DNA of 64,000 nucleotides from Flavobacterium ginsenosidimutans. Lineage in GTDB: Bacteria; Bacteroidota; Bacteroidia; Flavobacteriales; Flavobacteriaceae. The notes below the pieces were generated by a model. The model saw only the letters and a list, made by a program, of their open reading frames with translations, was not told the origin of the DNA and searched no databases. Each line of letters begins with the position of its first letter. Within the stretch, counting starts at the first letter, position 1. Shown here piece by piece: positions 53,465-63,507 of the stretch. The DNA lies in contig NZ_QJRJ01000079.1 in the NCBI RefSeq assembly GCF_003254625.1, forward strand, positions 1 to 64,000, read 5' to 3'. A program made the position numbers and the translations under genes.

Positions 53465-53667
53465 AACTAAAAATCAATCAACAAACCAAATTTTTCAATG
53501 CCGAAACGCTAAGCGTTCAATCATTGCTCGATCTCGAAATTCCGCACAAACAAAACGGAATCGCCGTTGCTGTCAACAATACTGTTGTTCCAAAACTCAA
53601 ATGGAACGAATTCTTCGTACAAGAAACCGACGATATTTTAATTATTTCTGCTACGCAAGGAGGTTAA
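53461..53667 (+). CDS. thiS: Sulfur carrier protein ThiS
   Basis: ThiS is the ubiquitin-like carrier that brings sulfur, as a C-terminal thiocarboxylate, to thiazole synthesis. The 68 residues end in the required Gly-Gly (ISATQGG), and contain [19 protein letters not shown] and [15 protein letters not shown]. It is the first gene of the thiamine operon and directly follows the riboswitch. Confidence 0.95.
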   Translation: MELKINQQTKFFNAETLSVQSLLDLEIPHKQNGIAVAVNNTVVPKLKWNEFFVQETDDILIISATQGG

Positions 53668-55610
<1,943 letters not shown>

Positions 55611-55736
55611 CGAAAGTATTAAAGTATTAAGATGGAAGAATTAAGTATTAAGATTTTAAATCGATAAACTTTCAATGCTTTCATCTTGATACTCTCGTCT
55701 TAATTCTTAATACTCAAATCTTAATACTCCAAAAAA
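55611..55736. repeat. Inverted word repeats between thiC and the tenI-like gene
   Basis: The left part reads AAAGTATTAAAGTATTAAGA, then AATTAAGTATTAAGA. The right part carries the complements TCTTAATTCTTAATACT and ATCTTAATACT. The two arms can fold into a long imperfect hairpin around a loop with ATCGATAAACTTTCAATGC. Confidence 0.65.
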
Positions 55737-56327
55737 ATGATTGTGATTACAAATCCTCTTTTTGTTGAAAATGAAATAAACATTCTTCATTCTTTATTAG
55801 AGGAAGGATTGTTTTTGCTTCATATTCGGAAACCTGATTTTTCTGAATTGGAAATGGCTCAGTTTATTCATCAGATCAAATTGGAATTTCACGATAATTT
55901 GGTTTTGCATAATCATCATCATTTAGCGAAAGATTTTGGTATCAACCGATTTCATTTCTCTGAAAAGGAAAGAATCAATTATAATCAATCTTATAAAAGT
56001 TGTAAGTCAACATCAACACATTCAATTGAAGATTTTAATTCTCTTCAAAATTTTGATTATGCGTTTTTAAGTCCAGTTTTCAAAAGTATTTCTAAAGAAA
56101 ATTATTATCCTGAAAAAGATCTTTTTGAAGAAATAAAATCACGAAAAAACCAACAGACCAAAATGGTTGCTTTGGGTGGAATTGATTCAGAAAACATTCA
56201 ACAAGTCTTAGAAAAAGGTTTTGACGATGTCGCACTTTTAGGAACAATTTGGAAAAATGAAAATCCATTAAAACAATTTAAATTATGTCAAAAGATCGCC
56301 CTTATGCACTCACAATCGCAGGTTTAG
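55737..56327 (+). CDS. TenI/ThiE-like protein, probable thiazole tautomerase
   Basis: The 196-residue TIM-barrel protein resembles thiamine-phosphate synthase but lacks its Mg/pyrophosphate signature: where ThiE has VNDD this has LHNHHH. It keeps a His in the STHSIED segment, the position of the catalytic His in TenI (aromatizing thiazole tautomerase), plus SPVFKSISK and LGGIDSENIQ. A separate ThiE follows at 57018, which also argues for a TenI-type role. An alternative is an inactive ThiE paralogue. It overlaps thiD by 43 bases in another frame. Confidence 0.75.
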   Translation: MIVITNPLFVENEINILHSLLEEGLFLLHIRKPDFSELEMAQFIHQIKLEFHDNLVLHNHHHLAKDFGINRFHFSEKERINYNQSYKSCKSTSTHSIEDFNSLQNFDYAFLSPVFKSISKENYYPEKDLFEEIKSRKNQQTKMVALGGIDSENIQQVLEKGFDDVALLGTIWKNENPLKQFKLCQKIALMHSQSQV

Positions 56328-57025
56328 ATCCGTCTGGAGGAGCTGGAATTTTGGCTGACATCAAGACATTTGAACAGCACAAAGTGAATGGTTTTGCTAT
56401 TTCGACAGCAAATACCATTCAGACTGAAAATCAGTTTTATGAAATTCAGTGGACTGATTTGAGTTTTGTAATTCGCTCGATCGAAACTCTATTTTTAAAT
56501 TATAAAATCAGCGTTGTGAAAATTGGAATTGTATCTTCTTTACATGATTTAAAGCAAATTGTTTCGACCATAAAACTGCTTTCCCCTTTAACCAAAATTG
56601 TTTGGGATCCTGTTTTAAAATCGACTACAAAATTTGAATTTATGAATATTGAAGATCATTTAGATTTAAATAAAATACTGTCAAAAATCGATTTGATTAC
56701 ACCGAATTATTATGAAGTTGAAATTCTATTTCCTGATTTTATTTCTAATGAAAGTAGGTTTTCAACGAACATTTTATTAAAAGGTGGACATAACGAAAAG
56801 GCACTAGGAACAGATCGTCTGTTTCTAAAAGATGAAATATTAGAGTTACTTCCATCGGATAAAAACTGCTTTGAAAAACATGGCTCAGGCTGTGTGCTTT
56901 CTTCTGCAATTGCTTCGAATTTAGCTTTAAATCAGACACTAAAAGAAGCCTGTAAAAACGCTAAAATCTATATCGAAAATTACTTGAGTTCAACATCAAC
57001 TTTAATTGGATATCATTATGTATAG
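56285..57025 (+). CDS. thiD: Hydroxymethylpyrimidine kinase / phosphomethylpyrimidine kinase ThiD
   Basis: ThiD phosphorylates HMP and HMP-P to give HMP-PP for thiamine assembly. The 246 residues have the ribokinase fold: IAGLDPSGGAGILADIKTF, WDPVLKST, LLKGGHNEKA (anion hole) and HGSGCVLSSAIA with its nucleophilic Cys. Start is inside the end of the tenI-like gene; the stop overlaps thiE by eight bases. These overlaps imply tight coupling. Confidence 0.95.
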   Translation: MSKDRPYALTIAGLDPSGGAGILADIKTFEQHKVNGFAISTANTIQTENQFYEIQWTDLSFVIRSIETLFLNYKISVVKIGIVSSLHDLKQIVSTIKLLSPLTKIVWDPVLKSTTKFEFMNIEDHLDLNKILSKIDLITPNYYEVEILFPDFISNESRFSTNILLKGGHNEKALGTDRLFLKDEILELLPSDKNCFEKHGSGCVLSSAIASNLALNQTLKEACKNAKIYIENYLSSTSTLIGYHYV

Positions 57026-57656
57026 CAAACTTCAATATATCTCGCAGGGCGAAACTATCGAAAAACAATTGTATAATATTCATCAGGCACTTGACGCTGG
57101 ATGCAATTGGGTACAAATACGTTTTAAAAACCAAACACAAAAAGATGCTTTCACTTTAGCGGAAGCGGTAAAACCTTTATGCGAAAAATATACAGCCAAT
57201 TTTATTGTGAACGACGATTTATATCTTACTAAAGAAATTGACGCAGACGGTATTCATTTAGGTTTAACCGATACCAAAATCGACGAGGCAAGAACATTTT
57301 TAGGACCTTCAAAAGTAATTGGAGGCACTGCAAACACTTTTGAAGACATCGAAAATCATGTTAAAAATGGCTGTGATTATATCGGTTTAGGGCCTTTTAG
57401 ATTTACGAATACAAAAGAAAAACTGAGTCCGATTTTAGGATTATCGGGCTATTTTGATATTCTTCAAAAACTGAAAAAAAATAAAATCGAAATTCCTGTT
57501 TATGCTATCGGAGGCATCACATTAAGAGATGTGAATCCGTTAATGGAGACTGGAATTCATGGAATTGCCGTTTCTGGAATCATTACCGAAAGTGATGAGA
57601 AAGAAAAATTAATTCAACAACTAAACGAAAAATTATATGCAAACATCATTGTTTAA
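57018..57656 (+). CDS. thiE: Thiamine-phosphate synthase ThiE
   Basis: ThiE condenses HMP-PP with thiazole phosphate to thiamine monophosphate. The 212 residues retain [18 protein letters not shown] (Mg site), [29 protein letters not shown] and [10 protein letters not shown]. Start chosen at ATG 57018, as the alternative upstream TTG only adds four residues. It overlaps thiD by eight bases and thiG by 20. Confidence 0.94.
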   Translation: MYSKLQYISQGETIEKQLYNIHQALDAGCNWVQIRFKNQTQKDAFTLAEAVKPLCEKYTANFIVNDDLYLTKEIDADGIHLGLTDTKIDEARTFLGPSKVIGGTANTFEDIENHVKNGCDYIGLGPFRFTNTKEKLSPILGLSGYFDILQKLKKNKIEIPVYAIGGITLRDVNPLMETGIHGIAVSGIITESDEKEKLIQQLNEKLYANIIV

Positions 57657-58413
57657 TATAGGAGACAAAACCTTTAAATCCCGCTTGTTTCTTGGAACGG
57701 GAAAATTTGGTTCGAATGAAGAAATGGAGCAAGCGATTTTAGCTTCAGAAAGCGAATTGGTTACGGTTGCCTTAAAACGTATCGATCTGGAAACCGATAC
57801 TGACGCAATTTTATCGCATTTAAAACATCCAAATATCAATTTATTACCGAATACATCTGGAGCAAGAAATGCCAAAGAAGCTGTTTTTGCAGCACAATTA
57901 GCTCGTGAAGCTTTAGAAACAAACTGGGTAAAACTAGAAATTCATCCCGATCCAAAATATTTAATGCCAGATCCAATTGAAACTTTAAAAGCAACTGAGG
58001 AATTAGCAAAACTTGGTTTCATCGTGCTTCCGTACATTCACGCTGATCCTGTTTTGTGCAAACATTTAGAAAGCGCAGGAACATCGGCTGTAATGCCTTT
58101 GGGTTCGCCAATTGGAAGCAATAAAGGTCTAAAAACAATCGATTTTTTAGAAATTATTATAGAACAAAGTACCGTACCAGTAATTGTCGATGCAGGAATT
58201 GGAGCGCCTTCTGATGCTGCAAAAGCAATGGAAATTGGTGCGGATGCTGTTTTGGTAAACACTGCTATTGCCGTTGCTGGAAATCCGAAATTAATGGCTG
58301 AAGCTTTTAAGGAAGCGGTAATTGCAGGAAGAAAAGCTTTTGAAGCTAAAATTGCGAACCAGCAGAATTATGCTTCGGCATCTAGTCCTTTGACTTCGTT
58401 TCTTTATGAATAA
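57637..58413 (+). CDS. thiG: Thiazole synthase ThiG
   Basis: ThiG builds the thiazole ring from deoxyxylulose phosphate, dehydroglycine and ThiS thiocarboxylate. The 258 residues have [18 protein letters not shown], with the Schiff-base Lys in the [10 protein letters not shown] strand, [42 protein letters not shown] and [12 protein letters not shown]. It overlaps thiE by 20 bases. Confidence 0.97.
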   Translation: MQTSLFNIGDKTFKSRLFLGTGKFGSNEEMEQAILASESELVTVALKRIDLETDTDAILSHLKHPNINLLPNTSGARNAKEAVFAAQLAREALETNWVKLEIHPDPKYLMPDPIETLKATEELAKLGFIVLPYIHADPVLCKHLESAGTSAVMPLGSPIGSNKGLKTIDFLEIIIEQSTVPVIVDAGIGAPSDAAKAMEIGADAVLVNTAIAVAGNPKLMAEAFKEAVIAGRKAFEAKIANQQNYASASSPLTSFLYE

Positions 58414-58562
58414 ATTTAACCGCAAAGTTCGCAGAGTTTTTTCGCAAAGTTCGCAAAGCTTTGCGGACTTTTTGTCAAAGACAAGAACTCAAAGCTTAGC
58501 AATCTTTGCGTATTCTTAGCGCGCTTTGCGTTAAAAAACTTTTGCAGTAAAACTAAACTCAC
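58414..58562. repeat. GCAAAG-word repeat between thiG and thiH
   Basis: The left half is CGCAAAGTTCGCAGAG, CGCAAAGTTCGCAAAG; the right half carries complements CTTTGCGTATTC and GCTTTGCGTTAAAAAAC. A perfect palindrome GCAAAGCTTTGC lies at 58454-58465. The sequence can form a branched hairpin. Similar CGCAAAG spacers occur in Flavobacterium genomes by my memory. Confidence 0.65.
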
Positions 58563-59690
58563 ATGAATACTTTTAAATCTATTTTTGAGCAATATAATTG
58601 GGATGAAATCCAATCCAGAATATATAAAACCACATCAAAAGATGTCGAACGGACTTTGGCTAAAACCAAATACAATCTCGATGATTTTTTGATTCTGATC
58701 TCTCCTATTGCACAAAATTATTTAGAACCAATGGCACAAAAATGCCATGAAATCACAAAAAAGCGTTTTGGGAAAACGATCCAAATGTATGCGCCGCTTT
58801 ATTTGAGCAACGAATGCCAAAACATTTGCACGTATTGCGGATTTAGTTTAGACAATAAAATCAAAAGAAAAACGCTTACTGATGCCGAAATAAAACTGGA
58901 AGTTGAAGCTCTCAAAAAAACTGGTTTTGATCATGTTTTATTGGTTACTGGCGAAGCGAATTATACCGTAAATATCAATTATTTTCTGAATGCCATTAAT
59001 TTGATTAAAAACGATTTTTCGATTATTTCTGTTGAAGTTCAGCCACTTTCTACTGAAGATTACCAGCGTTTGCATGAAGCTGGCGTTTATTCGGTTTTGG
59101 TTTATCAGGAAACGTATCATCAGGAAGTTTACAAAAAGTATCATACAAAAGGGAAGAAATCAAACTTCGATTATCGATTGGAAACTCCCGACCGAATTGG
59201 AACTGCTGGAATTCATAAAATTGGTTTAGGTGTTTTATTAGGTTTGGAAGATTGGCGAACCGATAGCTTTTTCAATGCTTTACATTTAGATTATTTGCAG
59301 AAAAAATATTGGCAGACTAAATATTCGGTTTCTTTTCCACGTCTCCGCCCTGCGGAAGGCATTATCGAACCCAATTTTATTATGGACGATAAAGATTTAA
59401 CGCAATTAATCTGCGCTTATCGTTTGTGGAATGAAGATTTAGAAATTTCGATTTCAACAAGAGAAAATGAAAAATTCAGAAACAATATTATTCCGATTGG
59501 TGTTACGAGTATGAGCGCAGGTTCTAAAACAAATCCAGGTGGTTATGTTGTCGATCCGCAATCTTTGGAACAATTCGAAATCAGCGATGAACGTTCTGCA
59601 GAAGAAATTTCAAAAATCATAAAAAATGCAGGTTACGAACCTGTTTGGAAAGACTGGGACAAAAGTTTTATTTCAGATTTTAGAGTTTAG
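58563..59690 (+). CDS. thiH: Radical SAM tyrosine lyase ThiH
   Basis: ThiH cleaves tyrosine to dehydroglycine for ThiG. The 375 residues have the radical-SAM motif CQNICTYCGF (CxxxCxxC) near residue 95, then VLLVTGEAN, GLGVLLGLEDWR, SVSFPRLRP and the C-terminal ITEXX-like GVTSMSAGSKTNPGGY. Use of ThiH instead of the oxygen-dependent ThiO is notable for an organism with an aerobic chain. Confidence 0.95.
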   Translation: MNTFKSIFEQYNWDEIQSRIYKTTSKDVERTLAKTKYNLDDFLILISPIAQNYLEPMAQKCHEITKKRFGKTIQMYAPLYLSNECQNICTYCGFSLDNKIKRKTLTDAEIKLEVEALKKTGFDHVLLVTGEANYTVNINYFLNAINLIKNDFSIISVEVQPLSTEDYQRLHEAGVYSVLVYQETYHQEVYKKYHTKGKKSNFDYRLETPDRIGTAGIHKIGLGVLLGLEDWRTDSFFNALHLDYLQKKYWQTKYSVSFPRLRPAEGIIEPNFIMDDKDLTQLICAYRLWNEDLEISISTRENEKFRNNIIPIGVTSMSAGSKTNPGGYVVDPQSLEQFEISDERSAEEISKIIKNAGYEPVWKDWDKSFISDFRV

Positions 59691-59783
59691 ATTTCAGATT
59701 TTTTGCATTTCTATTCATCAATCCAAAATTTCAAATCCCAATCTAAAATCAACAATCTAAAATCTAAAATTTAAAATTTAAAG
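59691..59783. repeat. Inverted word repeats between thiH and thiF
   Basis: The left end has TTTAGATTTCAGATTTTTTG; the right has CAATCTAAAATC, then CAATCTAAAATCTAAAATTT. The halves are complementary, giving an imperfect hairpin. The vocabulary equals that after polA (41804-41840). Confidence 0.6.
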
Positions 59784-60494
59784 ATGAGCGTTATTCAAGA
59801 ATTCCTTCGTTACAACAGACAAACTATTCTTCCTGAAATTGGCGATGAAGGTCAGGAAAAATTAAAAAAAGCTAGAGTTTTAGTAATTGGCGCAGGAGGT
59901 TTAGGCTGTCCTATTTTGCAATATATTGCGACTGCTGGAGTTGGTTTTATCGGAATTATGGATTTTGATACTATCGAAATTCATAATCTGCACAGACAGA
60001 TTTTATATACTGAAAATGAAATTGGTCAGCAAAAAGCTGTTGTAGCAAAAGAGGTGATTTCTAAATTAAATCCGTTGATTGAAGCTGTTGCGATTAATGA
60101 AAAATTAACGACCGAAAATGCATCAAAAATCATTCAGCAGTATGATATTGTTGTGGATGGTTCTGATAATTTTTCTACTCGTTATTTGGTGAATGATACT
60201 TGCGTTGAGCTTAAAAAACCTTTGATTTATGGAAGTATTTTAAAGTTCGAAGGACAAATTGCGGTTTTCAATCATAACGGAAGTAAAAATCTTCGCGATT
60301 TATTTCCAGAAATGCCAGATCCAAAAGATGTTCCGAATTGTAATTTGAATGGGGTTTTAGGAACATTGCCTGGAATCATAGGAAATATGATGGCACATGA
60401 AACATTAAAATTGATTTTGGAATTACCAACTTTAAACAATGAATTGATACTTTTCAATACTTTAAACTGGAATTTCACGAAACTGAATTTCTAA
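59784..60494 (+). CDS. thiF: ThiF/MoeB-type adenylyltransferase
   Basis: The E1-like enzyme adenylates the ThiS C-terminus so that sulfur can be added. The 236 residues have the ATP-binding GAGGLGCPILQYIA, the conserved DFDTIEIHNLHRQILY and DGSDNFSTRYLVND, and the catalytic-loop Cys in PNCNLNGVLG. The zinc-binding CxxC pairs of classical ThiF/MoeB are missing; only three Cys are present. Last gene of the thi operon; its end overlaps the convergent MOSC gene by four bases. Confidence 0.88.
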   Translation: MSVIQEFLRYNRQTILPEIGDEGQEKLKKARVLVIGAGGLGCPILQYIATAGVGFIGIMDFDTIEIHNLHRQILYTENEIGQQKAVVAKEVISKLNPLIEAVAINEKLTTENASKIIQQYDIVVDGSDNFSTRYLVNDTCVELKKPLIYGSILKFEGQIAVFNHNGSKNLRDLFPEMPDPKDVPNCNLNGVLGTLPGIIGNMMAHETLKLILELPTLNNELILFNTLNWNFTKLNF

Positions 60495-61285
60495 AAAACA
60501 ACCTCATCTCCCACACTAATAATTCCAGAATTCAAACTCACAATATTAGTCCCGAATAAAACTGAATTATTGACATTTCTGTATTTGCTCAAAGTTTTTA
60601 GAGGTTCTTTTTTTACAATTCCTTTCTGCGGATCATTATTTACCATAATACATCTTCCGCAGGGTTTAATGTTTTTAAATTGAACTTTTCCAATTGTAAA
60701 AGTCTTAAAATTATCTTCCTCGTGTGCATTTTTGGTACTTACAACAATGTTTGGGCGGAATCTTTTAATGGTGATTTTTTCTTCTAATTTTTCATTTAAA
60801 AAATCAAGACTTTCTGTTCCAATTAACAAATAAGGATAACCGTCGGCAAGGCTAACATTGAAAGTTTCTTTTAATCGTGAACTTTCATGCTTACGGTCGC
60901 CATTTTTTATAATTTTTACCAGTCTGCAATCAAAACCTAATTTATCGCTAAACCATTTTGAAGAGTTTTTATTTACTTCGAAAACTTCGCTTTTATCATC
61001 CCAAACATGAGATTCTATTGCATTTTCTAAATGTTCATTAATAGAAAATTCATGTGTTTCTCCTTCAAAAGTAATTTTAATTTTATCTCCAGAAATTTCA
61101 GGATAAAACTGACTCATGATTGGATATTCTCTTTGCGTAACATGAACATTTTCGGCATTAATCAGCATCCATCTTCGGTCATTTTCAAAACCCATTTCTT
61201 CAGCATTGGCACTTTTTAAACTAATGCCCGCTAAACTTTTTATCGGATAAATATAAATCTCTTTTACACTGTAAACTACACTCAT
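60491..61285 (-). CDS. MOSC-domain protein
   Basis: The 264 residues combine an N-terminal MOSC beta-barrel (VKEIYIYPIKSLAGISLKSA, RRWMLINAENVHVTQRE) with the MOSC domain (RFRPNIVV, KPCGRCIMVNNDPQKG, Cys in the molybdenum-cofactor-binding position). This is the architecture of mARC/YcbX-type molybdoenzymes that reduce N-hydroxylated compounds. The physiological substrate is unknown. It follows aat by two bases and shares an operon. Confidence 0.88.
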   Translation of the reverse strand: MSVVYSVKEIYIYPIKSLAGISLKSANAEEMGFENDRRWMLINAENVHVTQREYPIMSQFYPEISGDKIKITFEGETHEFSINEHLENAIESHVWDDKSEVFEVNKNSSKWFSDKLGFDCRLVKIIKNGDRKHESSRLKETFNVSLADGYPYLLIGTESLDFLNEKLEEKITIKRFRPNIVVSTKNAHEEDNFKTFTIGKVQFKNIKPCGRCIMVNNDPQKGIVKKEPLKTLSKYRNVNNSVLFGTNIVSLNSGIISVGDEVVF

Positions 61286-61287
61286 TT

Positions 61288-61926
61288 TTATTTACTTTTT
61301 AAAATGGACATAAATTCTTCGCGATCAATTTCGCGACAGCCTAAACTTTCTAAATGCGGATTATAAACCTGACAATCAAGCAATTTATAATTTTCTTTCT
61401 TCAAATATAAAGCTAAAGCTATAAATGCTGTTTTTGAAGCATTTGAAACTTTAGAAAACATACTTTCTCCACAAAAAACATCACCTAAATCAATTCCGTA
61501 CAAACCTCCAACCAAAACATCATCCTGCCAAACCTCAACTGATTTCGCAAACCCTTCTTCGTTTAGTTTGCAGTACGATTCAATCATTTCGTCAGAAATC
61601 CAAGTTCCGTTTTGGCCTTCACGCTTTATCTGCTGGCAATTTGAAATTACTTCTCTGAAATTCTTGTTATAAGTAACTTTAAAGATTTTCTTATTGAGAA
61701 TCTTTTTCATGCTTTTGGATATCACCAATTCATCAAAAAACAAAACCATTCTCGGATCTGGCGCCCACCAAAGGATAGGCTCTCCTTCGTTAAACCAAGG
61801 AAAAATACCGCTTTTATAAGCCAGCTGTAAGCGTTCTGGACTTAAATCTCCTCCAAGTGCCAAAACTCCTTCTTCATCTGCTTCTGTAACGGGCGGAAAA
61901 AATAAATCGTTGAATAAATAATACAT
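61288..61926 (-). CDS. aat: Leucyl/phenylalanyl-tRNA-protein transferase
   Basis: Aat adds Leu or Phe to proteins with N-terminal Lys or Arg, feeding the N-end rule pathway. The 212 residues include FPPVTEADEEGVLALGGDLS, GIFPWFNEGEPILWWAPDPR and LVGGLYGIDLGDVFCGESMF, all diagnostic. Co-transcribed with the MOSC gene. Confidence 0.96.
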   Translation of the reverse strand: MYYLFNDLFFPPVTEADEEGVLALGGDLSPERLQLAYKSGIFPWFNEGEPILWWAPDPRMVLFFDELVISKSMKKILNKKIFKVTYNKNFREVISNCQQIKREGQNGTWISDEMIESYCKLNEEGFAKSVEVWQDDVLVGGLYGIDLGDVFCGESMFSKVSNASKTAFIALALYLKKENYKLLDCQVYNPHLESLGCREIDREEFMSILKSK

Positions 61927-62067
61927 TTTTAAATAGTCAATTTTTTAAATTCCAAATTCCAAGATTTGGAGATCAATAAAAAAAGAATCAAAAATAAAAT
62001 TCCAAATTCCAAATTCAAGAGAATGAATTGGAATTTGGAATTTAAAATTTTAGAATTTAAACCTTTT
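61927..62067. repeat. AATTCC-word inverted repeat upstream of aat
   Basis: AAATTCCAAATTCC occurs twice (about 61947-61960 and 62000-62013) and its complement GAATTGGAATTTGGAATT near 62026-62045. The second copy and the complement form a strong hairpin with a short AAGAGAAT loop. It lies between DUF3127 and aat. Confidence 0.7.
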
Positions 62068-62439
62068 TTAGAACGGTAAATCGTCTGGTTCGTCTTCGTT
62101 TACGTTTGTTGCTGGAGCAAAAGTTTCCGCTGTTGGCATCGGTGGTGCTTGTGTAGAACCTTCTGCAGCTAATCTTTCGATTCTCCAACCTTGAATACTA
62201 TTGAAATATCTAGTTTCTCCTTGCGGATTAACCCATTCTCTTCCTCTTAAATTGATAGAAACTTTTACTGCATCTCCTTGTTTATAGCTACTCAATAAAT
62301 CGCATTTATCTTGTGTAAATTCGATTAAAATATGTTGTGGATACTGCTCCTCAGTAGTAACAACTAACTCTCTTTTTTTGAATGAGGCACTAACTTGCTG
62401 CTCTGGGTTAACCACTTTTACTTTTCCTGTAACTTCCAT
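62068..62439 (-). CDS. DUF3127 protein
   Basis: The 123-residue protein matches DUF3127, a conserved single-OB-fold-like family of Bacteroidota (MEVTGKVKVVNPEQQ, KRELVVTTEEQYPQHILIEF, GREWVNPQGETRYFNSIQGW). It ends in an acidic tail (NVNEDEPDDLPF) that resembles the C-terminal tip of SSB proteins, so binding to single-stranded DNA or to SSB partners is possible. It follows the flavin reductase gene by 33 bases. Confidence 0.85.
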   Translation of the reverse strand: MEVTGKVKVVNPEQQVSASFKKRELVVTTEEQYPQHILIEFTQDKCDLLSSYKQGDAVKVSINLRGREWVNPQGETRYFNSIQGWRIERLAAEGSTQAPPMPTAETFAPATNVNEDEPDDLPF

Positions 62440-62472
62440 CTTCGTCTATATTAATTATTGTTTCTATTTCTT

Positions 62473-63348
62473 TTATTTCTTAGCTAAAAGCACTTTCCAT
62501 GCCGATTCTACATCGCCATTATCCAGATATTTTTTGGCTTCTAAATGTACTTTTTTCTGATCATCTGAGCTTAAAACTCCTTTGACTGCGAAATTTTCTT
62601 TCACAAATATAGTAACTTCTTCAATTGTAGGCAAGGCTTCTACATTTCCTAATTTGCCTAAATCATTTCCGTCAAAAACATCGCTTTCTTTTACAAAATT
62701 AGGTATTGCATCTACTCCTACTCCTAGTGTTGTTAAGGGTTTTGCCACTTCAAAAAGTCCTTGATTTGATCTTGAATACCAGTTATTTCCAAGTCTTGAA
62801 ACCAAATCAATTTTATGCTGATCGATCGCTCCGTTTTCATCTAAAATAGATTCGTCAATATGAATTTTCACCACTTCACACAAAATCAAATTTCCTGCTC
62901 CTCCTTCTTCTCCTAACGGAATAATCTGCGTAATCTTACATTCAAATTGAACTGGAGATTCTTTTACACGATATGGTTTTACTAAATCTGACGGAATTTG
63001 AGTTAATCCTGCTTTGATAAATTCGTTTACACCATCTCCATATTCTGTGCTTGCCAGTGAAGTCTGCTGAACTAAATCATAATTTACAACATTAATTACT
63101 ACTTCTCTAGTTGCTTCAGCATTTATTAAAGTATGTTTGATTGTATTATCGCGAACACGTCTTGATGGCGAAAAAACCAAAATAGGCGGATTTGCACTAA
63201 ATACATTAAAGAAACTAAACGGAGATAAATTCGGAATCCCTTTTTCGCTTATTGTGCTTGCAAATGCAATAGGTCTCGGACCAATTGAACTCTGCAAATA
63301 GCCTTGCAATTTAGCCGTCGGAATCTCTTTTGGATTAATGCTGATCAT
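62473..63348 (-). CDS. Flavin reductase family protein
   Basis: The 291-residue protein has the FMN-binding split-barrel domain of flavin reductases (about 1-200: SSIGPRPIAFASTISEKGI, LSPFSFFNVFSANPP, HTLINAEATREVVINVV) and a C-terminal tail of helices (about 225-290). It reduces flavin using NAD(P)H or binds FMN in a two-component system. Its partner is not in the window. Confidence 0.88.
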   Translation of the reverse strand: MISINPKEIPTAKLQGYLQSSIGPRPIAFASTISEKGIPNLSPFSFFNVFSANPPILVFSPSRRVRDNTIKHTLINAEATREVVINVVNYDLVQQTSLASTEYGDGVNEFIKAGLTQIPSDLVKPYRVKESPVQFECKITQIIPLGEEGGAGNLILCEVVKIHIDESILDENGAIDQHKIDLVSRLGNNWYSRSNQGLFEVAKPLTTLGVGVDAIPNFVKESDVFDGNDLGKLGNVEALPTIEEVTIFVKENFAVKGVLSSDDQKKVHLEAKKYLDNGDVESAWKVLLAKK

Positions 63349-63385
63349 ACTTTTTTATTTAAACAAAATCTCGCTTTTGCAGTTA

Positions 63386-63393
63386 CAAAAGTA
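63386..63393 (-). promoter_or_regulatory. Candidate -7 box for the flavin reductase gene
   Basis: Minus strand TACTTTTG, 37 bases before the ATG; the -33 TTG is not evident. Confidence 0.4.
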
Positions 63394-63507
63394 TTGAAAT
63401 CGTTTAATTAGAAGAAATAGTTTTGTAGATAAAACGAAAAATCTTTCCGCATTCGCAAAATATAAAATGTGTATATTTCGTTATCTTTATACCACAAAAT
63501 AATTGAT

